Positions 1 to 7,960 of a stretch of DNA of 64,000 nt are shown here, piece after piece (within the stretch, counting starts at the first letter, position 1; each line of letters starts with the position of its first letter). Where the stretch lies: positions 23,778 through 87,777 of the forward strand of contig VBWB01000013.1 of NCBI GenBank assembly GCA_006218045.1, written 5' to 3'. The translations under genes were made by a program, and so were the position numbers. The notes beneath the pieces are model-generated. The model ran no database searches. It saw nothing but the letters and a program-made list of their open reading frames with translations, and was not told where the DNA came from. The stretch comes from Stygiobacter sp. (GTDB lineage Bacteria > Pseudomonadota > Alphaproteobacteria > Rhodospirillales > Magnetospirillaceae).

Positions 1-903
1 GCTCTTGGCGGTCAGCGATTGCTCCACATAATCGGCGATGCGGGCGGCGGCGGTGCGGCTGCCCACCTGCTCGGCATAGATGCCGAGGCGGCCTTCCTCC
101 ATCAGCGTGCCCGACAGCACCGAATCGCCGCGGCCCTTGACCACGGCGACGCTTTCACCGGTCATGGCCGCCTCGTTGACGGTGGCCTCGCCGGTCAGCA
201 CGGTGCCGTCGACGGGAATGACCGAGCCCGATCCCACCACCACGGTGTCCCCCACCGCCACCTCGGTCGCCGGGATCCGCACCTCGACCCCGTCCTTCAG
301 CACCCAGACCTGATCGCTGGTCGGGCGCAGCAGGTGTTTCAGCAAATCGTCGGAGCGGCGGGCGATGGAGTTTTCCATGTATTCGCCCAAAGCCAGCATG
401 AAGGTGGTGGTGTTGGCGGCGGTGAAGTCGGACCGGGCCAGCGAGATGGACACCGCCATGGCCTCAAGCACATGGCTGGTGATGCCGTTCTCGCCATAAT
501 CGGCGGCGGCGTGATGCAACAGCGGCAAGGCCGAATGCAGGCTGACCGGCAGGCGCAACCCCATGGGCAGGGCATTGGTGCCCAGCAGCACGGCCAAGGC
601 GACGGCCACCGCCGCCTTGCCGTCATCGGCCCTGGCCGCCTTGGCGACGATGTCATCCAGGCCGAGCCCGGCCACGGCGGCGGCCACACGGTCGCTATCG
701 GTCAGGGCCGGGTCGAAGTGGATCACCAGCGAGCGGGCGCGGCCGTTGACGCGGGCGCTCTCGACCCCGTCCAGCAGACAGACCGCCGCCTCCAGCGCCG
801 CGCCTTGAACGGGGGCCTCGGGGTGGCGATGGTAGCGTAGGCGGATGCGACCGGGCAGGCGGTGGACCACCGCCACCGAGCGCAGCCACGGGGCGCCGCT
901 CAT
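1..903 (-). CDS. Heavy-metal P-type ATPase, N-terminal 301 residues (runs off the window)
   Basis: The 903-nt frame is read from ATG at 903 and is still open at base 1. Residues 14-24 (HRLPGRIRLRY) form an HMA-like strand without the CxxC metal site. Residues about 98-170 hold the first membrane segments. Residues 220-270 form the actuator domain with VPVDGxV-like sequence and TGES at 248-251, the dephosphorylation motif of P-type ATPases. The DKTGT phosphorylation site would lie beyond the window. The start codon overlaps the upstream gene's stop as ATGA, so the protein belongs to the operon that begins at 2735. The transported ion cannot be inferred from this part. The family is clear; the substrate is not. 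Confidence 0.9.
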   Translation of the reverse strand, partial: MSGAPWLRSVAVVHRLPGRIRLRYHRHPEAPVQGAALEAAVCLLDGVESARVNGRARSLVIHFDPALTDSDRVAAAVAGLGLDDIVAKAARADDGKAAVAVALAVLLGTNALPMGLRLPVSLHSALPLLHHAAADYGENGITSHVLEAMAVSISLARSDFTAANTTTFMLALGEYMENSIARRSDDLLKHLLRPTSDQVWVLKDGVEVRIPATEVAVGDTVVVGSGSVIPVDGTVLTGEATVNEAAMTGESVAVVKGRGDSVLSGTLMEEGRLGIYAEQVGSRTAAARIADYVEQSLTAKS

Positions 904-1235
904 AGGGCGCCGGTCTGCTCGGCCTGGACTTCCGCTTGCAGGTCGGCCAGTTGTTCCTTCATCTCGGCGACGCCGCCCATCATGCCGGCATAGGCCTTGA
1001 GGGCGCCCTTGAACAGCTTGCCGCGCAACTCCTCATCCGACAGCACATAGGCGGCGCCGCCGCCCATCAGCAGGCCCAACAGGAATTGTTCGCCGCGGCC
1101 CTGGGGCAGCAGGCGGCCCAGACCGGCCAGCATTCCCTGATTCTGCCCCTGGCCCATGTGCAGGGCCATCATCTGTTCAAGGTCGCGGCGCTTCAGGCCC
1201 TTCTTCGCCTGCTTCTGCTTGTTCTTCTTAGCCAA
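900..1235 (-). CDS. Small hypothetical protein of the HMA/P-type ATPase operon
   Basis: This 111-residue protein has a strongly basic N-terminus (lysine and arginine rich, residues 1-17), a glycine-rich hydrophobic stretch at about 52-66 that could be one membrane helix, and an amphipathic, glutamate-rich C-terminus that looks coiled-coil. It overlaps the next upstream gene by 8 bp and the ATPase start by 4 bp, so translation is probably coupled. I do not recognise the family beyond a loose likeness to YtxH-type small membrane proteins. Its context suggests an accessory role for the ATPase. Confidence 0.75.
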   Translation of the reverse strand: MAKKNKQKQAKKGLKRRDLEQMMALHMGQGQNQGMLAGLGRLLPQGRGEQFLLGLLMGGGAAYVLSDEELRGKLFKGALKAYAGMMGGVAEMKEQLADLQAEVQAEQTGAL

Positions 1236-1560
1236 TTTCGGCCTCCTCGGCGGGGGTGTGGGTGGGGTTCAGGAGCATCTCGGCGACGCCGACGCCGACG
1301 GCGCCGCCGGCAACGGCGATCAGGGCGCGGGCATAATCGCCCCGGCGCAGGGATTCGGCGGCGGCGATGCCGGCGGCCAGGGCGGCACCGCCTTGCAGGG
1401 CCAGACGCAGCACCTTGCGGTTGGACGGCTTTTCATGGCTCCAGCGATCCTGGATAGCCGCCAGCAGGCCGGTGGCGATCAGGCCACGGGTGAAATTGCC
1501 GGCCAGTTCCACCGGCGCCAGGGCGGCGGCGGCTTTGGCCTTACCCTTGCCCTTCCTCAC
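1228..1560 (-). CDS. Small hypothetical membrane-associated protein
   Basis: The 110-residue protein has a lysine-rich start and two alanine/glycine-rich hydrophobic stretches (about 56-68 and 80-95), with an acidic tail ending in EEAEIG. Its ATG overlaps the stop of the DUF5132-like gene (ATGA at 1557-1560), and its 3' end overlaps the next gene by 8 bp. No family is recognised. The tight overlaps and conserved reading direction support it as a real member of the metal ATPase operon. Confidence 0.75.
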   Translation of the reverse strand: MRKGKGKAKAAAALAPVELAGNFTRGLIATGLLAAIQDRWSHEKPSNRKVLRLALQGGAALAAGIAAAESLRRGDYARALIAVAGGAVGVGVAEMLLNPTHTPAEEAEIG

Positions 1561-1904
1561 GAATCGGACTCGGGCTTGGCATCGATCGGGGGGGACGCGG
1601 CGACGGCTTGCTTCTTCGCCGTCACCTTGCGCCGCGGCGCCGCCTTGGTCACCGGAACGGCGGCGGGTTCGGGCGCCGCCGGCTCTTCCGGGGTCAGCTT
1701 GGTGCGCAAGCTGGCCGAGGATTTCTCAAGGGCCGACAAGCCGGAGACGGTGGCGTCGCGCAGGCCCGCCTGGGCCTTGTCCAGGCCGCTGCGGGCCTTG
1801 TCGCCCATCGTGCCGAGCGAGTCCGGGGCTTTGACGTTTTTCAGCAGTTTGACGCCGATGATCCCGGCGACGATGCCGGAGGCGAAGGTAAGAAAAGGCA
1901 ACAT
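1557..1904 (-). CDS. DUF5132-like small membrane protein
   Basis: The start is placed at ATG 1904 because an AAAGGAG ribosome site lies just upstream. The 115-residue protein opens with a hydrophobic helix (LPFLTFASGIVAGIIGVKLL, about residues 2-21), then a soluble alanine/lysine-rich region and a proline-rich basic tail. The opening resembles DUF5132 proteins, which I recall occurring next to P-type ATPases and HMA-like proteins. This is recognition from memory, not a search. It is co-directional with overlapping neighbours on both sides. Confidence 0.75.
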   Translation of the reverse strand: MLPFLTFASGIVAGIIGVKLLKNVKAPDSLGTMGDKARSGLDKAQAGLRDATVSGLSALEKSSASLRTKLTPEEPAAPEPAAVPVTKAAPRRKVTAKKQAVAASPPIDAKPESDS

Positions 1905-1923
1905 GGTCGACTCCTTTTCTGGC

Positions 1924-2253
1924 TCAGGCCTTGGCGGCATTCACCAAGGTTTGCAGAAGAATTTCGCTGCCCGGGGCGTCTTGCCCGGACAGCAGGCCAT
2001 CCCAGGCGGAAGCGGGGATGACCTTGGGGTCGTATTCGATGGTGCAGGATTTCGCCAACGGGTTCAGGTTGATGGCGCCGATGCCCGGCATGGCCCCCAG
2101 GGACTGGCCGAAGCGTTTGGCGGTAGCGGCCTGGGCCATCAGGTCGGCCTCCAGCCCTCCGGTCAGCTTCAGGCGGATGCGACCGGGGATGTGATGGGCG
2201 ACGGTGAGGGCGCGGGCGAAACGCAGCAGGGGGAAATCCAGATCCACGGACAC
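1924..2253 (-). CDS. HMA-like domain protein
   Basis: The chosen GTG at 2253 follows the preceding gene's stop by about 14 nt and has AAGGGA upstream. A longer reading from 2430 would overlap the neighbour heavily. The 109-residue product carries HHIPGRIRLKL near residue 22, the same strand motif seen in the ATPase and in the next gene upstream, and then a ferredoxin-like alpha/beta pattern (GAINLNPLAKSCTIEYDP). It lacks the CxxC of classical metal-binding HMA domains, so metal binding by that route is unlikely. Confidence 0.75.
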   Translation of the reverse strand: MSVDLDFPLLRFARALTVAHHIPGRIRLKLTGGLEADLMAQAATAKRFGQSLGAMPGIGAINLNPLAKSCTIEYDPKVIPASAWDGLLSGQDAPGSEILLQTLVNAAKA

Positions 2254-2267
2254 GGGCGACGGTCCCT

Positions 2268-2735
2268 TTACTTGAAGGTGCGGCGCCAATGGACCGCCAT
2301 ATGGGTCAACATCATCAGCACGAATAGGGCGCCGGCCTGGGCATGTAATTTCCGGCTGGTGCCCAGGGCGGCCAGGGACACCGCCATGCTGGCCACCGCG
2401 CCGATCTTGGCGGCCCGGTTGATCTGCCATTTGGCCTTGTGCGGTTGCGGCAGGGCGATGCGCTTGCCCCTGTGCGGCGCCGACCGGGCGGCGGGCAGGG
2501 GGGACGGATCGATGGGCAGCACCGCCGCCACCTCGGCGCGGATGCGGGTTTCCATACCGGTGTCGGTGGGATCAAAGCGCAGCAGCAGCGAGCCGATGGC
2601 CGGGTTGCCCTCGACCTGGGCCAGCGGCAGCAGCCGCGCGATCAAGTCCCGATGGCGGCCCGCATCGCGTAACAGCGGGTGGCGCAGGCGAATCCGCCCC
2701 GGCAGGACCGAGACGAAGGCGGTCTTGTCGATCAT
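2268..2735 (-). CDS. HMA-like domain protein with C-terminal membrane segment, first gene of the operon
   Basis: ATG 2735 is preferred over one 24 codons upstream because the HMA-like strand (VLPGRIRLRHP) follows directly. The 155-residue product has an N-terminal HMA-like domain without cysteines, a basic linker, and a C-terminal hydrophobic region (about 110-148) with one or two membrane helices. It is first in the operon that ends with the P-type ATPase. An FNR-like box lies about 110 bp upstream. Confidence 0.8.
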   Translation of the reverse strand: MIDKTAFVSVLPGRIRLRHPLLRDAGRHRDLIARLLPLAQVEGNPAIGSLLLRFDPTDTGMETRIRAEVAAVLPIDPSPLPAARSAPHRGKRIALPQPHKAKWQINRAAKIGAVASMAVSLAALGTSRKLHAQAGALFVLMMLTHMAVHWRRTFK

Positions 2736-2843
2736 CGGGTGTGTCGTCCTTGTCCTGGGTCCATATCCCATATCCTGGATTTGTGCGGTTGATAATGAAT
2801 TGCACAATCCAGCTTATTCCACAAGAAAGATATGGTCAAATCT

Positions 2844-2857
2844 TTGACGCTCATCAA
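2844..2857. promoter_or_regulatory. FNR/anaerobox-like site upstream of the HMA/P-type ATPase operon
   Basis: TTGAC-GCTC-ATCAA matches the FNR consensus TTGAT-N4-ATCAA at nine of ten half-site bases. It sits between the operon start at 2735 and the end of the gene at 2885. A GAATAA hexamer about 25 nt downstream on the minus strand could serve as the -10 of a class II arrangement. This suggests induction at low oxygen, which is inference from one site. Confidence 0.5.
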
Positions 2858-2884
2858 TCGCGCAGTAGGGGGGAAGGGCGGAGT

Positions 2885-4780
2885 CTAACCGATGCGGCCC
2901 AGCGACTGTCCGCCGCCGGGGGGGCCGGGCAATTGTTGAGCGCCGGCGGTCTGCTTCATCAGCTTTTCCATTTCCTCGATCATCTTGCCGGCCACCTCGA
3001 CGATGGGGGCGAAGCCGCGCGGATCGGCGATGCGTTCCAGCAAGGTCTTGTAATGGGCCTGGATGAGCAGGGCTTCTTCCTTGCGCTCGGGCGGCAGGCC
3101 TTGGGTCTGTCGCCGTGCCCGGGCAGGAATACGGCGCAGCAGGCCCATGCGCCGGTTGGAGAGCACCTTGTAGTTCATCACCTCGGCCAATTGGCTGGAA
3201 TAATCGGCGGGGGACAGGGCCTCGAACAGATGCTCGATCAGTTCGATCTCGCTGTATTCCAGGATCAGGAAGACCCGCTGGGTCTTTTGCCAATCGGCGA
3301 TGAACTGCCCGACATCGGCCAGTCTTTGCGCCAGTTCGGGGGCGAAGGTGGTGCAGTCCAGCATCTTCCAGGCCTTGCACGAGGCCATGGGCAATTTGCC
3401 GGGGAGGCCGAAATTACGGCTGAGCTGATGGGCGACCGCCAGTAAGGCGCGGCTGGAGCTGGACTGGGTGACCTTGCCCCAGCATTTGTACAGCAGATCA
3501 AGGGCGGCGAAATCGGAATCCGGCCCGTGATCGTCCAGCAGGGCGGCCAAGGCATCACGGTCGGCAGGCAGATCCGAATCTTCGCAGGATTTGAGCGGCA
3601 GCGGCGCGGCGGCGGGATGGTACGCGGCAATGATCGCCTCGACCCGCACGGCCAACAAGGACGGTGGTGCTACGTCGATGATTGGCTCCGGCTCCGGCTC
3701 CGGTTCCGGCGGGGCGAGGAAGACGGGCTCCGGCTCCGGCTGCGGTTCCGGCGGGGCGAGGAAGACGGGCTCCGGCTCCGGCTCCGGTTCCGGCGGGGCG
3801 AGGAAGACGGGCTCCGGCTCCGGCTCCGGTTCCGGTGGGGCGAGGAAGACGGGTTCTGGTTCCGGCTCCGGTTCCGGCGGGGCGAGGAAGACGGGTTCTG
3901 GTTCCGGCTGCGGTTCCGGCGGAGCGAGGAAGACGGGTTCTGGTTCCGGCTCCGGTTCCGGAATTGCGGGGGCTGCGGCAACAGGCGGCGGTTCGGGTGG
4001 CGCCGGCATGCGCTTGCGCTTGGGTTTCAGCTTGATTTTCAAGCCTTCCACTTCGCTCGGCGGCAGCGGCGGCGGTTCCATGGCGGCGGTGATAACCGGT
4101 GCGGGCTGGCTCTGTTCGACCGGTTGGGCCGGGGGCACCACCCGTTTGCGTCGCTTCGGCTGATGCACCTTGATGGTAGGCGGCGGTGCCGGTGCCGGTG
4201 GTTCGGCGGGGATGAAGGATTCCATCACCTCGTCGGTCAGCGGGGCGGCGGGCAGGGGCGGGATATCCTGCGGCGGCGGTTCGGGCACCGATGGCGCGGG
4301 CTCGGCGGTCCAACCGCCGTCGGGAGAGTTGATCGGGGTGCCGATTTCTTCCAGCAAAAGGCGATCGTTTTCCGCCTGTGCCGACGGTGGCGGCAGGGTG
4401 TCCGGCGGACGGTGGCGCAGACTCACTTCCTTGCGGCGCCGACGTCGGCGGCGTTCGACCGCGTCCATCTCCTGAAATGGCGGGGGCAAGGGGGCGCTGT
4501 CGTTGGGGACGGCCCGTTCCAGCATGGCGGTGACCACCCGCAATTGCGGCAGGATGTCTTCATGGCCGGTATCGTCGCCATGGCCATCCTGGCTGTGGCC
4601 GTGATCGTGCGCCATGGCGTCGCCGAGAGTGCGGACGATGCCCAGTAAGCCGGCGGAGGGTGGTGTTTGCAGGGCGTCCGTCGCCAGCACATGATCCAGC
4701 ATTGCGACCAAGTGCTCGGCCGGAATACCGACGATATCGGCCGGGCTTGGTCGGCGGCGCGGGACGGAAGAGGTGCTCAT
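2885..4780 (-). CDS. Proline/glutamate-repeat protein of unknown function
   Basis: A 631-residue protein with three parts. The N-terminal 130 residues include a histidine/aspartate-rich patch ([13 protein letters not shown]) and a run of arginines. The middle is disordered and rich in proline and glutamate, with a tandem 14-residue repeat of PE pairs ending VFLAP. The C-terminal 250 residues are predicted folded and helical, with no motif I recognise. No signal peptide or membrane helix is seen. It is transcribed away from rsmA's end with an 18-bp gap. Function unknown; the repeat suggests a flexible spacer or scaffold. Confidence 0.8.
   Translation of the reverse strand: MSTSSVPRRRPSPADIVGIPAEHLVAMLDHVLATDALQTPPSAGLLGIVRTLGDAMAHDHGHSQDGHGDDTGHEDILPQLRVVTAMLERAVPNDSAPLPPPFQEMDAVERRRRRRRKEVSLRHRPPDTLPPPSAQAENDRLLLEEIGTPINSPDGGWTAEPAPSVPEPPPQDIPPLPAAPLTDEVMESFIPAEPPAPAPPPTIKVHQPKRRKRVVPPAQPVEQSQPAPVITAAMEPPPLPPSEVEGLKIKLKPKRKRMPAPPEPPPVAAAPAIPEPEPEPEPVFLAPPEPQPEPEPVFLAPPEPEPEPEPVFLAPPEPEPEPEPVFLAPPEPEPEPEPVFLAPPEPQPEPEPVFLAPPEPEPEPEPIIDVAPPSLLAVRVEAIIAAYHPAAAPLPLKSCEDSDLPADRDALAALLDDHGPDSDFAALDLLYKCWGKVTQSSSSRALLAVAHQLSRNFGLPGKLPMASCKAWKMLDCTTFAPELAQRLADVGQFIADWQKTQRVFLILEYSEIELIEHLFEALSPADYSSQLAEVMNYKVLSNRRMGLLRRIPARARRQTQGLPPERKEEALLIQAHYKTLLERIADPRGFAPIVEVAGKMIEEMEKLMKQTAGAQQLPGPPGGGQSLGRIG
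3684..3960 (-). repeat. 42-bp coding minisatellite (about 6.5-7 copies)
   Basis: The unit encodes 14 residues of alternating Pro-Glu followed by VFLAP. Copies differ by synonymous changes and by Glu/Gln swaps (PEPQ against PEPE). The period is a multiple of three, so copy-number changes keep the reading frame. Confidence 0.9.
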
Positions 4781-4798
4781 ACCCTGACCTTACCACGC

Positions 4799-5632
4799 CT
4801 ATTGTGGTTGCGGACGGTCCAAATACTCGGCCAAAGCGCAGAATTGGGCAACCGTCAATTCCTCGGCGCGGGCGGTGCCGGCGATGCCGGTGGCGGCCAG
4901 CATGTCCTCGACCGGGCCAAGGGATTTCAGACTCGAGCGCAGCATCTTGCGCCGTTGGCCGAAGGCGGCGGCGGTAACCTTTTCCAGGGTTTCCATGCGG
5001 GCCGGGGCCAAGGGGTGCGACCGTGGGACCAACTGCACCACCGTCGACATGACGTTGGGCGGCGGGGTGAAGGCGCGCTTGTCCACGTTGAACAGCGGAC
5101 GCACGTCGCACAGCCATTGGGTGATTACCGACAGCCGCCCGTAATCGGAGCTGCGCGGGGCGGCGGCCAGACGGTCCACCACTTCCTTCTGGAACATCAG
5201 GGTCAGGTTCTCGAAGGCGTCGATGCGCCGCAGCCACGCCAACAGCAGGACGGTGGAGATGTTATAGGGCAGGTTGGCGACGATGCGGCGCGGCGCCTCG
5301 CCCAAGGCGGCGGCCTCCACCTCCAGGGCGTCGGCGGCCATGATCTCGAGCCGGCCCGGATAGGCGGCCGCGATTTCATTCTGGATGGCGATGGCGCGGT
5401 CGTCGCGTTCGATGGCGATGACGTGGCGGGCGCCGTTGTCCAGCAAGGCCCGGGTCAGGCCGCCGGGGCCGGGGCCGATCTCGATGGTGGTGCCCACCGC
5501 CAGATTGCCGGCGGCGCGGGCGATACGACCGGTCAGATTGAGATCCAGCAGGAAGTGCTGGCCCAGGGATTTGCGCGCGGTCAGGCCGTGGGCATTGAGC
5601 ACGTCACGCAAGGGGGGCAGCGGCTCAGCCAT
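4799..5632 (-). CDS. rsmA: 16S rRNA (adenine1518-N6/adenine1519-N6)-dimethyltransferase
   Basis: This 277-residue Rossmann methyltransferase dimethylates two adjacent adenines in the 3' hairpin of 16S rRNA late in 30S assembly. It shows the family's KSLGQHFLLD start, SAM motif I EIGPGPGGLT (about 53-62), an acidic residue in IERDD and the catalytic NLPYNIST. Length is normal. Its start overlaps the pdxA stop by 8 bp, and the order lptD-surA-pdxA-rsmA is the classical one of proteobacteria. Confidence 0.97.
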   Translation of the reverse strand: MAEPLPPLRDVLNAHGLTARKSLGQHFLLDLNLTGRIARAAGNLAVGTTIEIGPGPGGLTRALLDNGARHVIAIERDDRAIAIQNEIAAAYPGRLEIMAADALEVEAAALGEAPRRIVANLPYNISTVLLLAWLRRIDAFENLTLMFQKEVVDRLAAAPRSSDYGRLSVITQWLCDVRPLFNVDKRAFTPPPNVMSTVVQLVPRSHPLAPARMETLEKVTAAAFGQRRKMLRSSLKSLGPVEDMLAATGIAGTARAEELTVAQFCALAEYLDRPQPQ

Positions 5633-6635
5633 GCGGGCGGCTCCGGTTGGCGGCCATCAAGGCGGCCATGTTCAGGGCGTTCATCAGGCTGGTTTCCACC
5701 GCTTGGCCGGTACCGGCCAGGGCAAGGGCGGTGCCGTGGTCGGGCGAGGTGCGGATGATCGGCAGACCCAAGGTGATGTTGACGCCGCCGTCGAAATCGA
5801 TGGTCTTGATCGGGATCAGCGCCTGATCATGGTACATGCAAAGCGCCGCGTCGTAACCGGCGCGGGCGCGGGCGTGGAACAAGGTGTCGGCGGGCAGCGG
5901 CCCGCTGGCGTCGATGCCTTGGGCCTTGAGCGCGGCCACCGCCGGGGCGACGACATCAGCATCTTCGTGCCCCATGGCGCCGTTTTCGCCGGCATGGGGG
6001 TTGAGGCCGGCCACCGCCAGACGCGGGGCATCGATGGCGAAATCCCGGCGCAGCGCCCAGGCGGTGACTTGGCCGGCATGGATGATGGCCCGGGTGGTCA
6101 GCCCCGCCGCCGCCTGGGCCAGCGACACATGGATGGTCACCGGCACCACGCGCAAAAGCGGACAGGCCAGCATCATCACCTCGGCGCCGTCGACGCCCAG
6201 CAGATGGGCCAGATATTCGGTGTGGCCGGGAAAGGCGAAGCCGGCCTGATACAGCACCGCCTTGTGGATGGGGTTGGTGACCATGGCCGCGGTATCGCCG
6301 GCCCGGGTCAACATCACCGCCCGCTCGATCGAGGCCATGACGGCGCTGCCATTGGCCGGGTCGGGGCAGCCGGCCTTGATCGCCCGGACCAGGGGTTGCG
6401 GCAGCACCGGCAAGGCATCGGCAAAGACCTCCACCGCCTGTTCGGCGGCGGCGATGACGGTGACGGGAACATCCCAGCCCAGGGACTGGGCAATGGATCG
6501 CAGGCGGTCGGGGTCATCGATGGCCAGGAACGGATGTGTCAGATCCTGGCGCCGCAGCCATGCCTTCAGGGTCAGTTCGCCGCCGATCCCAGCCGGCTCG
6601 CCCATGGTCAGGGCCAGGGGCAAAGGCTTGGTCAT
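5625..6635 (-). CDS. pdxA: 4-hydroxythreonine-4-phosphate dehydrogenase
   Basis: PdxA oxidises 4-phosphohydroxy-L-threonine in the DXP-dependent pyridoxal phosphate pathway. ATG 6635 gives 336 residues and begins MTKPLPLALTMGEPAGIG, the family start. Further signatures are NPHAGENG in the centre, YHDQALIPIK and the C-terminal TSPDHGTA. It starts 10 bp after the surA stop and overlaps rsmA, so it is an internal operon gene. An upstream in-frame extension lies inside surA and is rejected. Confidence 0.97.
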   Translation of the reverse strand: MTKPLPLALTMGEPAGIGGELTLKAWLRRQDLTHPFLAIDDPDRLRSIAQSLGWDVPVTVIAAAEQAVEVFADALPVLPQPLVRAIKAGCPDPANGSAVMASIERAVMLTRAGDTAAMVTNPIHKAVLYQAGFAFPGHTEYLAHLLGVDGAEVMMLACPLLRVVPVTIHVSLAQAAAGLTTRAIIHAGQVTAWALRRDFAIDAPRLAVAGLNPHAGENGAMGHEDADVVAPAVAALKAQGIDASGPLPADTLFHARARAGYDAALCMYHDQALIPIKTIDFDGGVNITLGLPIIRTSPDHGTALALAGTGQAVETSLMNALNMAALMAANRSRPHG

Positions 6636-6645
6636 GGCCCTGTTC

Positions 6646-7911
6646 TCACATGCGTACGTCGATGAAGGCGGCACGGCGCAGGTTGCGCAGATACCGGCGC
6701 GACAGCATGTCGCGACGCTCATCCTCGATCTGGCGGCGCACCTGTTCAGCGGTGGGCGGCGACACCACCAGGGCATCCTGGCGCGAACAAACCATGGGCA
6801 CCATGATGCCTTGCGGCATATCCATGGGCACGCCGACCTGATTGGCGACCATGCCGGCGACCATGCCCTTGATTTCGGCGGGCAATTCGCCGATGCGCAC
6901 CGGCCCCTGGCGGGGCGGAACCGGTGCCCCGGCCTTGGCGGCCAAGGCGTCGAACTCGGCGCAGCTCTTGGCATTGCGGGTCAGGGCAAAGGCCCGTTCC
7001 ATCAGTTCCGTCTTGGGCGGCGCCCCGGCGGGAATCGGCAGGGTCATGCGGGCGATGGTGACCGTGCTGTCCTCGGCGTTGATGGTCTGGCCGATGATCC
7101 GGGTTTCCAGCACCTGAAGCAGGTAGAAACCGGTGGCGGCGCGCACCAGGGGCGAGGTCTGGCCACGATCCATGGTTTCCAACACCGCCGCCACTTCGTC
7201 GTCGACCATGCCCTGGGACACCCAGCCCAGCAGGCCGCCGTTGGACGAAGTGGGCGAGCGCGAGAATTGCCGCGCCAATGATTGGAACGGCGTACCCTGG
7301 CGCAGGCCTTCCTGCAAGCGCTCGCCCAGGGCGCGGGCTTCCGCTTCCTGATCCGGGCTTTCCACCGGCAGGAAGATTTCGGCGGCGCGAACTTCGCGCA
7401 GGCCCTGGCGTTCGGACAGGCTTTGCAGGCGGTCGTTCACCTCCTCCTCGCCGATACGGATCTGTGGGCCGATCACGCGGGTGACCAGGCGCATCCAGGT
7501 GAGGTCGGCGCGGATCTGTTCGCGCACCCGGGCCGGGTCGACGCCCTGGCGAGCAAGATTGGACAGCAACGCGCCCTTGGGCATGCGGCTCTGGTGTTCG
7601 ATGGTGGCGATGGCGCCGTCGACATCGGCGTTGGACAGCACGATGTTCAGGCGTTGCGCTTCCTGCAATTGCAGGCGCTCGTCGATCATCTTGCGCAGCA
7701 CCTGCGGCACGACGCGTTGCCGCGCTTCCTGCGAATCCGGAATATTCGACGATACCAGGGCCAAACGCACCCGGGCCTCGACGTCGCGATAGGAAACGGC
7801 TTCGTCGTTGATCACCGCCACCACCCGATCCAGCATCTGGGCCTGGGCCCCCGACCACAAGGTCAGGGCGAGGGCGGCGGTGGCACAGGTCAGGACGATT
7901 CGAGAAAACAT
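6646..7911 (-). CDS. surA: Periplasmic peptidyl-prolyl isomerase and outer-membrane protein chaperone SurA
   Basis: ATG 7911 gives 421 residues with a signal peptide cleaved near AQA (about residue 25). The SurA N-terminal domain follows (LDRVVAVINDEAVSYRD), then a parvulin domain at about 170-275 (AARQFSRSPTSSNGGLLGWV and PLVRAATGFYLLQV) and a C-terminal helical part. It sits just downstream of lptD, one of its main clients in E. coli. Only one clear parvulin domain is seen, against two in E. coli. Confidence 0.95.
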   Translation of the reverse strand: MFSRIVLTCATAALALTLWSGAQAQMLDRVVAVINDEAVSYRDVEARVRLALVSSNIPDSQEARQRVVPQVLRKMIDERLQLQEAQRLNIVLSNADVDGAIATIEHQSRMPKGALLSNLARQGVDPARVREQIRADLTWMRLVTRVIGPQIRIGEEEVNDRLQSLSERQGLREVRAAEIFLPVESPDQEAEARALGERLQEGLRQGTPFQSLARQFSRSPTSSNGGLLGWVSQGMVDDEVAAVLETMDRGQTSPLVRAATGFYLLQVLETRIIGQTINAEDSTVTIARMTLPIPAGAPPKTELMERAFALTRNAKSCAEFDALAAKAGAPVPPRQGPVRIGELPAEIKGMVAGMVANQVGVPMDMPQGIMVPMVCSRQDALVVSPPTAEQVRRQIEDERRDMLSRRYLRNLRRAAFIDVRM

Positions 7912-7960
7912 GCCATGTCCTTCCGGTCGGGTGGGGCAGTCAAGCATCTGGAGAGGACCA

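Noticed and set aside
1156..2847. A 563-codon open frame on the plus strand
   Set aside because: It is antisense to the overlapping metal operon, has shadow-type Gly/Ala/Arg composition, and the minus-strand genes have recognisable domains and ribosome sites.
3527..4648. A 373-codon plus-strand frame rich in Arg, Leu, Phe
   Set aside because: It mirrors the minus-strand 42-bp repeat; a repeat whose period is a multiple of three keeps all frames open.
2885..4780. Magnetosome MamJ-like protein because of its acidic repeats
   Set aside because: The repeat is Pro-Glu with VFLAP, unlike MamJ, and no magnetosome genes are nearby.
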